Assembly (NCBI GenBank): GCA_008729055.1
Contig: SDUX01000002.1
Location: forward strand, 996,496 to 1,060,495
Direction: 5' to 3'
Length of the DNA stretch: 64,000 nt
Source of the DNA: Pyropia haitanensis
Taxonomy: Eukaryota > Rhodophyta > Bangiophyceae > Bangiales > Bangiaceae
Made by a program: the position numbers and the translations under genes. Of the stretch, positions 32,903 through 42,939 are shown one piece after another. Numbering within the stretch: position 1 is the first letter of the stretch; the number at the start of each line of letters is the position of its first letter. The notes below the pieces were generated by a model, which worked only from the letters and a program-made list of their open reading frames with translations, had not been told where the DNA came from and searched no databases.

Positions 32903-33700
32903 TCACACCCCCGGCCCGTACGGGTTGACCCGCCGCACCTCGAGCGTCACGTACACGGTCGACGACGCCGGCACGACCCGACCGCTCGGCCGATGCAATG
33001 GCGCCGCTGTCCATGTCGGGCGCGACGCCCCGGATGCGGCGGGTCCCCCCCCCCGCGGCCAATGCGCACCACCCCCGCGTCCACCCCCGCCATCACCCGC
33101 GCCGAGGCGGCACGGAAAAAAAAAAAAAAGACGGGCGCCGCCGCCGCGGGCGGTCCCTCCCCCACCGCCCCGTCGTCGACGGCCACCCCCGACCGTGCGC
33201 GACGACGCGCGCGCCGCGGGGGACGAGCGGCGGCGTGCCGCCGCGGGTGGCGCCCGCCGCCGCGGTGGGCGCGGCGGCGGTGGCGGCGGCACGGCGGCGG
33301 CAGCACCGTCTTGGGGAGCTCGATGGGGGCGCCCCCCCCGCGGCCGCCCGTCGGCGGCGGCGGCCGCCGCCGCCGCCGCCGCCAACGACGACGCGCCGCC
33401 GGCAGCGCCGTACGACGGTCCCGCCCGCCGGCTGTGGGGTTGGGCTGGAAGGCCGGCACACGTCCGGGTCAAACGCGGGGCGGCACCGCCGCCCGACGCG
33501 GGGCCGCCCCTTTGGCAGGCACCGCCGGACGGTCACGGCGGGTGCCGTTGGGGTCCGCGGTGCGGACGGTGGGCGGCCGCCGCGGCGGCCGCGACGCCCG
33601 CCGCGGTGGCCGTCGCGGCGGCCGCCGCGGCGGCGAGTGCCGCGAGCGCCGCCCGCCGCGGCAGCCGCCGCGGGGAAGGGGAGGTGGGGGGGGGGGGGTG
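32903..33700 (-). pseudogene. FKBP-type peptidyl-prolyl isomerase with a thylakoid-type targeting segment, frame-broken
   Basis: Read across frames the minus strand gives an FKBP fold in order: VPRGARVVAHG (about 33,230), GVAVDDGAVGEG (about 33,185), a Phe-rich strand then RVMAGVDAGVVRIGRGG (about 33,100-33,050), TRRIRGVAPDM (about 33,035), and VVPASSTVYVTLEVRRVNPYGPG up to the stop (last 20: ASSTVYVTLEVRRVNPYGPG). These match the FKBP pattern 'G...D.gV..m..GG.RRi...P' and 'vP..stl.v.vEv..V'. Upstream at about 33,690-33,570, RRLPRRAAL followed by a long Ala/Thr/Val hydrophobic run resembles a twin-Arg thylakoid-lumen signal. Frame changes occur near 33,200, at the C10 run 33,045-33,054 and near 32,970; the Phe strand is encoded by a T14 tract (33,116-33,129). 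Lumenal FKBPs assist photosystem assembly; that role is inferred. Confidence 0.6.
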
Positions 33701-34189
33701 GGGGGGGGCGCCGCCGTCGGCGGCGCCGCGCCGGCGGGGGGCGTCGCGGACGGGGGGCGGCGTGGTCAGCCAACCCAGTCTGCGGGTGCCCACGCGCGGC
33801 GGCGGGCGCGCGCGGGGTCCGTCGTGAGCCAACACTATTGGCCCGTGACGGCCCGCCCGCCGACGGCCGGGGGGGGCCTCTCCATTCGTCGTACGCGCTG
33901 CGTACCGGCGGGCTGCCCCGTGCGGCATCCCGCCATGTCTGGCCGCGGCGACGCCGCTCTTGGCGCTGCCGCCCTCGTTGGCCGCCAACGCGCGCACGTT
34001 CCGGTCTCGCCGATGGGGAGCTGGTGGGTGCTGCCGCCCGCCAGTCCAGGCGCTGGGCGCCCTCGTGCGTCCGTGGCATCCTCCCCATGCGCCGGCTGTG
34101 GGCGTCCCCCGTGTGTCACCGGCCTGGGGAGGGGGACGCCCGCCGCCATCCCACTGTGCGTCTGTCACCCCGCGGTACGAGGGAGGTAG

Positions 34190-34768
34190 ATGGCGGCGTC
34201 CCCGACGGCGGATACCTGGGTGGACGACTTTGACATTGACCTGGACGCGCTGCCCGCGTCCCCCCTGTCGGGCGCCGAGGGCTCTCCCAGCGGCTCCCCC
34301 CTCTCCCACGACTATCTGCGGCGGGCGGGGATGGTGGGCGCGGCGCCTCCGCGCACGATGGAGTCGGCGTCCGCTCTGGTGGACGACGCCGCAGCACCTC
34401 CCGTCGGGGAGCGCTTGCCGCCTCCTCGGCCCGTCGCGGGTGGTGGCTCGCCCGTGCCATCCAGGCCGCCTGCGGGCGGCGACGGCTTCCAACCAGCACC
34501 CGGCTGCGCCGGGCACGTCGGACGGCCGATGGCCGCCGACGCCCAGGACGCAGCGCCCGCTTCCTCCGACCGGCAGGGCGCGGCGGAGGAGCACGAGCCC
34601 CAGCCGGCCCTCAAGTGCGTCCTGTGCCACCAGTTCCTATTTCCGAGCCGCGTGGCTCTGCGGCGTCATCTGGGGCGGCACCACCCCACTCAACCGGCAG
34701 ACGCGGAATTTTTGGACCGCTGTGCAGCGGCGGCAAAACTGGATGGGGTTGCCCAGCGGAACGTCTAG
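34190..34768 (+). CDS. C2H2 zinc-finger protein
   Basis: A complete 192-residue protein. The N-terminal 140 residues are acidic and then Pro/Ala/Ser-rich, without a fold I know (WVDDFDIDLDALPASPLSG near the start looks like an acidic activation-type segment). A single finger lies at about residues 143-165: CVLCHQFLFPSR...LRRHLGRHH, i.e. C-x2-C-x13-H-x3-H, one residue longer than the classical spacing. A nuclear role in transcription is a guess from these two features. An A22 tract begins 109 bases after the stop. Divergent from the FKBP-like gene. Confidence 0.65.
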   Translation: MAASPTADTWVDDFDIDLDALPASPLSGAEGSPSGSPLSHDYLRRAGMVGAAPPRTMESASALVDDAAAPPVGERLPPPRPVAGGGSPVPSRPPAGGDGFQPAPGCAGHVGRPMAADAQDAAPASSDRQGAAEEHEPQPALKCVLCHQFLFPSRVALRRHLGRHHPTQPADAEFLDRCAAAAKLDGVAQRNV

Positions 34769-34876
34769 AGGCACTGCCGCTGTGGGGGGGAGAGGTACGA
34801 GCAGAGAGGAGTGGAGCTGAAAGACGCGCACCGGTCAATGGGCGAAGGACGGAGAGTTCGGAGCCGCCTCTTTGAC

Positions 34877-34898
34877 AAAAAAAAAAAAAAAAAAAAAA
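34877..34898 (+). repeat. A22 homopolymer
   Basis: An uninterrupted run of 22 A in a GC-rich setting, between the stop codons of two convergent genes. It could be a replication-slippage microsatellite or the poly(A) relic of a retrocopy; no target-site duplication is evident. Confidence 0.9.
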
Positions 34899-34937
34899 TA
34901 CGCCCCACGTCACTCTCCACACCCCTCGGGACTTCCC

Positions 34938-35690
34938 TCACGCCAAAGCTGTCCCACCCGCCACCCCTCCGCCCCCCGCTCTCGCCGCTTTGCGAGCACG
35001 CCCCGCCAGGTGCCGCGCGATTCTCGCGTCCATCGCTGCTGCCGCGTCGTGCGGCGTCAAGGAGGTCAACCCGCGAGCCATCAGGTTGTCCGCACACGTC
35101 AGGATGAGCCCCGCCCGGGGCATCCCCTCTGCCATGCGCATGGTCACGCGGCCGCCGTTGCACGCCATGTCCTTGCGCAGCGCCGCGGCGACGCCGAGCA
35201 CGCACACGTCGACGCGGCGCAGCTCCACGTTGAGGTAGGCGTGGATGCGGGTGATCACCTCGCGGGTCAGCCATGAGGGTGGCATGACCGCCGGGGCCAT
35301 GCGCGCCCACCGGTAGTCCAAGGACATGAGCCGCAGAGCGGCTTCGAGGGTGGCCGTCTTGTCACGGGCGTACGAGGTAGCAAACACGCGGCAGGCCTGG
35401 ATCGACTGGGCCCGCATGAAGAAGAGGACCTCGAAAAAGTGGTCCTGGTGCGCCGCCTTTAACGCCTCGAGCACCGCCCACACGGACGCCGCCTCCACCT
35501 CCATCTCTTTCGATGGCCCCACCCAGCCGGGCGGTTCCGGGATGGCCGCGTTGGCCGGGTCATTCACCCACTCCTTGCCGGTATGGTCGTACCTACAGCT
35601 GTTCGTGTGGCCGTTGGTGAGGGAGTCCAACGTGGCGGGGGGGGAGGTGGCCATGATGCATTCGAGGTGTGGAAGAACGGCTGCAGGCAA
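34938..35690 (-). CDS. Hypothetical protein
   Basis: A clean 250-residue frame with balanced composition unlike the surrounding low-complexity frames, so I take it as a real gene. It is mainly helical in character (KEMEVEAASVWAVLEALKAA; FFEVLFFMRAQSIQACRVF; LEAALRLMSLDYRWARM; VITRIHAYLNVELRRVDVCV) and ends in an Ala/Arg/Gly-rich tail. There is no signal peptide or obvious membrane span. An internal Met, 12 residues in (35654), has an equally good start. I do not recognise the family. It converges with the C2H2 gene. Confidence 0.6.
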   Translation of the reverse strand: MPAAVLPHLECIMATSPPATLDSLTNGHTNSCRYDHTGKEWVNDPANAAIPEPPGWVGPSKEMEVEAASVWAVLEALKAAHQDHFFEVLFFMRAQSIQACRVFATSYARDKTATLEAALRLMSLDYRWARMAPAVMPPSWLTREVITRIHAYLNVELRRVDVCVLGVAAALRKDMACNGGRVTMRMAEGMPRAGLILTCADNLMARGLTSLTPHDAAAAMDARIARHLAGRARKAARAGGGGVAGGTALA

Positions 35691-36933
35691 CGGGGGAAGG
35701 GTGCAAGGAGGGGAGAGGCGGGGGGAGGAGGCTGGAAAGCAGCAGCAATAATGAAGACTAGGGAAGAGTGTGGCGGGAGGCAGTGGTGCTGCGCGTGTAT
35801 GGTCGTATGCGTGCAGACGCGTCGCCGCGAGGCAGGCTACGGAGGTCGGCAGTGGTACAGAGGGGGGCCCGAAGCGTTACGGGTCGCTGCACACATGTTA
35901 CGAAAGTATGCTTGCCTTTCACATCGACTTTGCTTTTGTGCCGATTGTTCATCCGACCTGGCCGCCGCCTCGGTTGGCCAACCCGTCCATTACATAATTA
36001 CTCTTTCCGCGCGCCGAACACCCCACCCACCCCGGCACCTCAGAAGAGGGCTTTTCCATCTCCAAACTTTTTTTCATCTTTCATGCACGTGTCACGGTGC
36101 CTGCTCTAATTGCCTTGCCTCGGTCTCCTCGTTGGCGCGACGCAGTGTGTGGGTGTCAGAGGTGGTCGGCGGCGCGGGTGGGGAAGCGCCGGCCGCCATG
36201 CCCGGCGGCCGCGGGGCGCGTCCACCCCCACGTGGACTGGCGCGGCTGCGCCCGCGCAGGCCAGCCCTGGCGGCCATACCAAGGCCTCCGTACAGAACCG
36301 GGCACGCCCACAGCGGTTGTGACCGCCGCCCTACACGGGCGGTCACGGTTCCACCGAGCGCCCGGCGTGGCGGTGCGGCGGGCCCCCCCCTCCCCCCCCC
36401 CCCGCCCGCCTAGCGCCCCGCCCCAACGCACCTGCCTGCCGCACGGCGCCCGTGCGGGTGCCACGCCGCGCGCCGTCCCGCTGGGCGGCGCGCCGCCGAG
36501 CCGGGGCACCGCCAGGACACCCGCCACGGGCGCCCGACGGGCGCGGGCCGCCGCCGCGGCGGGCCCGCCACGGCAGGCGGCCTCGGCGGAGTGCGCCCGC
36601 GGCGTGCACGCGCCGGCGCCGCCGGCGCGGCGGCCGCCGGCAGCCAGACGCCAACGTCGCGGCCGCCGCGGCCGGCCGACTCACCAAGGACGCCGTGCAG
36701 ATAGATACGGGCATGAACCGCGTGCTGCGCCACCGGTGGGTGGAGCTCCCCTCCCCCGCCCGCCGGGCAGCTCCTCAAGCCCCCATCTCCCCTCCCCCCC
36801 GCCGCCCCCCTACGCCCACGGTGGTGTCCACCCCCTCATCCCCCCCGCTCAGCACTGCCACAGGGGGAGCCGACGGCGGCGTCCCCCTCCAGTGGGCCCG
36901 CCCCCCAACGTCGCCGTGCGCGTGCGGCGGCCG
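35691..36933. other. Intergenic region 3' of MtnA
   Basis: 35,700-36,110 is less GC-rich and non-coding in appearance. From 36,150 onward triplet-rich sequence returns. A short plus-strand stretch at about 36,650-36,745 (RLTKDAVQIDTGMNRVLRHR) looks more protein-like than its surroundings and could be a fragment of an unrecognised gene. Nothing else is supported. Confidence 0.35.
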
Positions 36934-38134
36934 TCAGCGGCGCACCTTGGCAGCCGCCGCCGCCACCAGCGGCGGCAGCGACTCTGTAAACGGCGGCCGC
37001 GCCACCCCCTCCTCCGTCACAATGGCGGTGATGAGGTCCGCGGCGGTAACGTCAAAGGCCGGGTTGAACACGCGCGTGCCGGGCGGCGCGACGCCGTCGG
37101 CGTCCCCCCCCCCCCGCACGGGTGGGTCACCTCCTCCGCCGCCCGCTCCTCCACCGGGATCCCCGCGCCCGTCGCGCACGCCAGGTCCACCGTCGACGCC
37201 GGGGCGACAACGTAAAAGGGCACCTTGTAGTGCGCCGCGGCGATCGCCACCGCCAGCGTGCCAATCTTGTTGGCCGTATCCCCATTCGCCGCCACCCGGT
37301 CCGCGCCGACGGTCACCGCGTCGACGCGGCCGTCGCGCAGCAGCACCGCCGCCGCCGAGTCCACCGTCAGCGTGTGGGGGATGCCCGCCGCGGCCAGCTC
37401 CCACGCCGTCAGCCGCGCGCCCTGCAGCCGCGGGCGGGTCTCGTTGACCCACACGCTCACCCCAGCGTCCGCCGCGGCCGCCGAGCGGATGACGCCCAGC
37501 GCGGTGCCGTGGCCGACCGTCGCGAGCGCGCCCGTGTTGCAGTGGTGCAGGACGCGCGCGGCGGGGGGGAGGAGCGCCGCGCCGAGCGCGCCCATCCGCC
37601 GGTTAATCGCCACGTCCTCCCGCGCAATCGCCCGCGCGTCGGCGGTGAGGGCGGCCGCCACCGCGGCGGGCGTGTGCGGCGTGGTGTCGCCACCGCCCCC
37701 GTCGCCGCCGTCGCCGCCGTCGCCGCCGTCGCCGCCGCCGTCTGCGGGTGGCACCAGCCGCAGCAGCCGGTCGAGCGCCCAGCCGAGGTTCACCGCCGTC
37801 GGCCGGGCGGCGCGGAGCACCGCCGCGGCGGCGTCAACATCCGCCCGGAAGGCGCGCCCATCGGCCGGGTGCGCGGCCGCGGCGGCGGCGGCGCCCACCG
37901 CCAGGCCGTACGCGGCGGTGGCGCCAATCGCGGGCGCGCCGCGGACGACCATAGCGCGGATGGCGTCCGCGACGGCGGCTGCCGACGACAGGTGCACGTA
38001 GGTGAGGGTGTGGGGGAGGCACCGCTGGTCCAGCAGCGTCACCGTCGTGCCGTCGACGGAGAGCGCGACGGTCTCGTAGGCCAGGGGGGGGGGCGGCCGC
38101 CGCCGGCCGCCGCCGCCGCCGCTGGGTCCCCCAT
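36934..38134 (-). CDS. mtnA: S-methyl-5-thioribose-1-phosphate isomerase (MtnA), two homopolymer frame breaks
   Basis: MtnA converts methylthioribose-1-phosphate to methylthioribulose-1-phosphate in methionine salvage; it shares its fold with eIF2B subunits. Signatures in order: [12 protein letters not shown] near the N-terminus, [61 protein letters not shown] with the catalytic Cys, [38 protein letters not shown] with the catalytic Asp, and [12 protein letters not shown]. The C-terminus ([20 protein letters not shown]) is in another frame after a C12 run (37,104-37,115), and the start region ([17 protein letters not shown]) is in another frame before a G10 run (38,084-38,093). Each is repaired in principle by one missing base, giving about 400 residues, near the family's usual 350-380. 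A Gly/Asp insert sits mid-protein. Cytosolic. Confidence 0.88.
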
Positions 38135-38779
38135 CCGCGCGTCCCCGGCGTGGCGCCACGCCCGCGTGGAGGGGGGAAGACGAGGCAATGACCAGACGAG
38201 GCGCAGCACCGGCCAAAAACAAAACACACTGCGCTGGCGTTGCGCCGCGTGGAGCAAACCGCAGACCAGACGCCCCTCGCCGGGCCGTACGGTGCCTCTG
38301 CAGCTGCGCGGCCGCGGTGGGCACTCTGCCGTCGCAGTGACGTGGCCAGATCCCGTCGGCGACGCGGCGGCCGCGTCGCACGGCCGGCCGCGGTCGATAG
38401 CGGACACTACACGTGTCGAATCTGAAACGTGGCGATGCTCTTGGCGTGCCCCGCACGGCAACCCGCCGTTTGAGCGTCCTCCGCCCTCGGCCGGCTCCCA
38501 GCGCACGACCAACCTCCCGACGAGATACCTCCCCGCCATGCACACCTACCCTCTGTACCCACTTGCCCGGCGCAGACCATCTCTGGGATGGAAAGAGAGT
38601 CACCGCCTACAAGAGGAGACACACCGCTACAACCAAACCACATCCACGCATTGGTGACGCCGCCTCTGCGGGCGTCCCTCCTCCCTTTGGGGGCGCCCCC
38701 CGCAGCCCGGCTGCGCCCACCCCCGCCGCCCCCCACCCGCGCTCCCCACCCGCTCTCCTATCCTTCGCGGCACTCTGGC
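38135..38779. other. Intergenic region between tyrosinase and MtnA genes
   Basis: This is upstream of MtnA and downstream of the tyrosinase (both on the minus strand). 38,390-38,650 is less GC-rich. No TATA-like motif at a convincing distance from the MtnA start, and no RNA gene or terminator is seen. Confidence 0.4.
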
Positions 38780-40707
38780 CTAGACCGCCGCGTCCCCGCG
38801 GCCGTCGCCTCCGCGCGCTCGCACCGGCGGCGCCGCCGCGCCGCCGCCGCCGCCGCTGCCGCTGCCCACCGCGGACATCTGCATCCGCAATGTTGCCGGC
38901 GTCGGCGTCGGCGTCGGCGTCGGTGTCGGCGTCGGCGTCGGCGTCGGCGATGGCGTTGGCGTCGGCGTGGCTGACGGCGTCGACGTCGGCGTGGGCGTGG
39001 CTGACGGCGTCGACGTCGGCGTCGGCGTGGCTGACGGCGTCGACGTCGGCATCGGCGTGGCTGACGGCGTCGACGTCGGCGTGGGCGTTGCTGATGGCGT
39101 CGACGTCGGCGTGGGCGTTGCTGATGGCGTCGACGTCGGCGTGGGCGTCGGCGTCGGTGTCGGCGACGGCGACGGCACCGGCGTCGGCGACCCCCCCTCC
39201 AAGTCCAGCTCGCCCTCCAAAAACGCGGTGGTGCCCGCCTCGAGCAGCGCCGCCCGCGCGCGGGCGACCGTCGCCGGCGGCGCGCCCGCGGCGAGCGCCC
39301 ACGCGCGCTCCGCCGCGTCGCGCGGCGCGCGCGCCGCCGCGACCGCCCGCGCGGCGGCCGCGCGCGACACGCGCCGCGGCGATGGCCGGCGGCGGGGGCC
39401 CCCCCCGCCGCCGCGGGCGCCCCAGCCGCGCGCCGCGCGGCCACGCGCGTGCCCCCGTAGCGGCGCGTAGCGCACGCACGGGAGGCGGAGCAGCGCGTCG
39501 ACGGGGACGCCAAACGGGGTGAGGACGTCCCACCGCGACACGCGGCGGCCGCCGTGCCAGCCGGTGTACTCGAGGCGGCGGCGGCCACCGGCAGCGGCCT
39601 GCCGCGCCGCCCACACCGCGTCGACAAACGCGTGGTGCAGGTAGAACGCCGGGTCGTTTGGGGACACGGAGAGGAGCGCCATATCCCCCGGCGTGGCCGT
39701 CGACGGCAGCGCCGCGGCGCCAATGGCAACGTGGGGCACCCCGTGGGCGACCTCGAGCGCCTCGACAAACGCCCAATAGTTGGCGGGTCCGTCTACGAGG
39801 GCGGCCAGCGTCGGCGCGTCCTCAAACGTCATGCCCGCCATGCCCCGCGGGTGGCCAGATGTGAAGCCGCGGCGCACGCAGTGCGGGCGGGGGAGGGCGG
39901 CGCGGAGGTTTTGGAACGGGCCGCTGAGGATGCAGCGCCCGGGGCGGGACGCGCCGAGGAAGAGGCGCCAGACGGTCGACATGGAGGGCGCTCGCGCGTC
40001 GCGGGACCAGTCCCCTGTAAACGGCCGCACAAACGGGGAACGGGGTGGGGGAGGATGGCACCCGCGGCGCGGTGCGGGGAACAGACAAAGACAGCGGAGA
40101 GAGGGGGGGCGGACCCACGATCATGCTGCGTTAGACGATGGATGCTTCTGCAAGGAGCGGATCAGCGCAGCCCCCCTTCCCCTCCGCCCACCAAAAAAAC
40201 AACAGCATCCAACAGACGCCAGATAGGAACAGGCGCCCCCAACGTACAGTACGGCAGCGTCACGGTCGGCTCGTACTGGCGGAGCGCGTTCTCCATCTCC
40301 AGCACAAACGCGCGGTGCCAGGGCAGGAACTGGGCGCCCCAGTGAGCGTCCGTTGTCGCCGTCGCGTGCACCCGCACCAGCGCCTCGGCGGTGCCGTCGG
40401 CCACCATGCGGCGCCACGCAGACACGAGGGCGCGCACCTCGGCGCCCGACAGGTCGCGCACCTCCTTGCGCGTCCGCACGGGCGACCACGTCGTGCAGGT
40501 GCGGAGGAGGGGGGGGCGCGGCTGGCCGCCCCAGCCTTGCCGGCCCGACGGCGGCAGCACGGCGGGGGGGGGGTGGGGGGGGGTCGCGCCCGCGACCGCC
40601 CCGCCAGCAGCGGCTGCGGGGGCGGCGGCTCCGGCGAGGAGGGCGACGGCGACGGCGGCGACGGCGGCGGACGCAACCATCCAGACGCGGCCGCGGGTGC
40701 ACCCCAT
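38780..40707 (-). CDS. Secreted tyrosinase (type-3 copper oxidase) with a Pro/Thr-rich tail; two exons
   Basis: Tyrosinases oxidise phenols to quinones using two coppers, each held by three His. Exon 1 (40707-40248) has a signal peptide (MGCTRGRVW then [14 protein letters not shown]) and the CuA site: His in [12 protein letters not shown] and FLPWHRAF, then LEMEN. Exon 2 (40014-38780) resumes exactly at the conserved PYWDW, split as T|GG across the intron, and carries the CuB site: [10 protein letters not shown] and [18 protein letters not shown]. All six His are present. The intron has GTACGT and TTTACAG ends. After the catalytic core a Thr/Pro/Ser tail contains about six 10-residue repeats ([10 protein letters not shown]) and ends Gly-rich. 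Total about 564 residues. A TATAAA box lies about 245 bases upstream. A wall-associated or mucin-like glycosylated tail is inferred. Confidence 0.92.
38890..39180 (-). repeat. 30-bp coding minisatellite in the tyrosinase tail
   Basis: Direct repeats of 30 bp, about six copies, each encoding [10 protein letters not shown], followed by shorter TP repeats. The unit is in frame with the tyrosinase. The translation resembles O-glycosylated stalks of wall or matrix proteins. Confidence 0.9.
40015..40247 (-). other. Spliceosomal intron of the tyrosinase gene (233 bp)
   Basis: On the minus strand it begins GTACGT at 40247 and ends TTTACAG at 40015. Removing it joins CCG TAC T with GG GAC TGG, restoring the conserved Pro-Tyr-Trp-Asp-Trp of tyrosinases and keeping one frame across both copper sites. 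It is the only intron in the window that I can define at both ends with confidence. Confidence 0.92.
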
Positions 40708-40952
40708 GGCGCTGGTGTGAGTGACGACGGCGGCCGCCGCGGCGGTGGCGGCAGCGGCAGGGACGGCGGCAGCAGTGGCGGTTGTGGCGGTGGCGTCCCG
40801 TGCCAGCACCAAGTCGGTTGGTCCGCCTTGGCCACTTCCCGCCGTCGTCGACGTTGCGGGGTACCGGGACGCGCGCTCGCCTGCCCGCCCACACCGGATG
40901 GCGCTGCCGACCGGCGGGGTCCCGGCCGCCAGCCGCCGCCGGTCGCCACCGC

Positions 40953-40958
40953 TTTATA
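40953..40958 (-). promoter_or_regulatory. TATA box of the tyrosinase gene
   Basis: The minus strand reads ggTATAAAgcg in an otherwise GC-only context, about 245 bases before the tyrosinase start at 40707. That implies a 5'UTR of about 215 nt if initiation is at the usual distance. Confidence 0.5.
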
Positions 40959-42939
40959 CCCTCACCCCCGCTGCCGATAAGCGCCGGACGGGCAAAGGGG
41001 TTGGTGAGTGGGAGCAAGCGGGCGCGGCGGGAGGAGGCGTTCCCACCGAGCCTTGTCCCCTCCACCCACCCACGCCAGCACCAAGGGTGGAAGGCGCGCG
41101 GCGGCTTCGGGACCACCGCGCGCCCGCCCTCGCCGCTGTCACCCTGCCTCTACGTTGGCGCGCGCGCGGGCGGACCGCGGCGCTGGGCGGTGACGCCGCG
41201 CCCCCCGCGCCGCCGCCGCCGCCCTGCCGCCGCCGCCCGCCCGACGCGCCAGCCCCCCCCCGGCGCGCGGTACGGCGTCCATGCCCGCGGCGGTGACGCC
41301 ACCACCCCACGCACGCCTGCGCGCGACTGTAGGCGGGTGCCCACGGCGGAGGGGGCTGGGCTTCACCGTGGAGGTGGCACCGCCGCGGCGGTGGGGGTGC
41401 GGACGGCACCCGCGGGCGGCATCTCTGTCCGAGGGGGGGCGGCGCCGTCCGCCGCGCGCCTGGCCCCCGCCGGCGGCGGCGGCGGCGGCCAAGCAGAGCG
41501 CGGCCCGCTGCCGTGGCCGGCGCGCCCACTCCGCACGCGGGCGGCCCCGTGGCGGCCGCCCGGCCGCGCCGCGCAGCACCGTCAGCGGGGCGGGCGCGGC
41601 GGCGTGGGGGGGGACCGCCGCGGGCGTCCACACCCACCATGGGGGGGTGTGCCGCCGCCGACCCGCGGGATCGTCGACGCGCCCCGCCGCGGCGCGCGCC
41701 CGCCCGTGGACGCGGCGTCGCCCGCGGCGGGCGGCGGGGACGCCGCGCGGCGGCGCGCCGCCGCCGGCCGCGGTGGACCAGATCCGCGCCGCCCGCGCTT
41801 GCCGCGCCCTGCCGCCTTCCCCCCCCCCCCTCTCCGCCGCGCGGGGCCCACTGCGCTGGCCCCGCACCGTCTGCCTATTTACAGCCGGCGGCAAGGCGGC
41901 GCGGCAAGGCGGCCGCCGCCGGCGCGCGTGCCACCGTCACCGGCACCGCGCGGTGGGGTCTGGGCTGGCCAGCGATGGCAGGCCAGCGTGGATGGGCCGT
42001 TCGCACGCATGACATGCGGATGAGACAGAACATAGGGTGGCGGATAGTGTCTATTCTACTGCTCGCCTCATTTGAGGCGATTCGCCTCAATTGAGGCGGT
42101 TTTTTTCGCGGCTATTTTCAGGGTCTTCCTCTCATCTGAGACAGAAACTGACGCCAGAAATGGACTCAGCGCAGTGTGTTTGCCGTTGGGGGAAGTGGAG
42201 GACGCCCAAAGACGACGGGTTGTCATCGGTTGGCGCCCTCTTTTCCGCGCGACCGACTGCTTCCGATGGCGCGTACACCGCCCCAGTCGTAGCGCAGGGC
42301 ACTTCCGGCAGAGCTGCAGTATGGCCAACAGCCGTTTGGCAGATGGTGCGCGCGCACTACTCCAAGCTTGTACGGCGGCGTCCGTCACAGTGCTCCTCAG
42401 AGGAGCACGCGTCCGCGCCATGTACCCTGCCTGCCACGCCTGCCTCGGATTGTCTGCCTTTGCACTCCTGCGCCCACCACCAGCGCTCCCCATCCCTTTG
42501 CTTCGCACCCCTTACCCCTGCTGCGCCCCGTGAGGGGGGCACGCCGGCAGTCGTTGGCGGCACCCTGTCGCGCAGACAGGCGCGGGAGAGTCTGGGACAA
42601 ACTCCCGCGCACAGGCCGTGTCAAACACCCACCTGGACGCCGGTGGGGGCAAAGTGCTGCCGCACCTGCCGTCGCTTGGCTGCATCTTGGTCCCGACGGG
42701 CGCACGCCGGTTGTCGCCGGCGGAACTGCACTACGCCGCCGGCCGCGCTAGCGGACACCGAGCGGCGGCGACGCGGCGGTCTCTCTCTCGCCCGCGACCC
42801 TTCCCGGTGCGGCATGGGGAACGGCTCCGCACCCGACGCTCCCGTTTTTTGTGCTTTGGTGGGCCGCGTGGTGCCGCTGGCACCCTCTGGCGGTTGCGCT
42901 GCCGGCCACTTCTTCCTGCGCCGCGGGGGTGGCTGGAGG
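40959..42939. other. Intergenic region, GC-rich then AT-richer
   Basis: 40,980-41,980 is low-complexity GC sequence with no recognisable frame. 42,000-42,420 has a more balanced composition, with paired palindromes (separate entry) followed by T7. A plus frame at 42,072-42,533 is open for 153 codons, but its composition and lack of motifs do not persuade me it is a gene. Confidence 0.4.
42064..42098. promoter_or_regulatory. Two adjacent 16-bp palindromes, then a T run
   Basis: cgcctcaTTtgaggcg (42064-42079; arms of 7, two-base centre) and the perfect palindrome cgcctcaattgaggcg (42083-42098) are three bases apart and share the half-site CGCCTCA. A T7 tract starts just after. They could be paired binding sites for a dimeric factor or form hairpins; there is no nearby gene they clearly serve. 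Confidence 0.6.
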
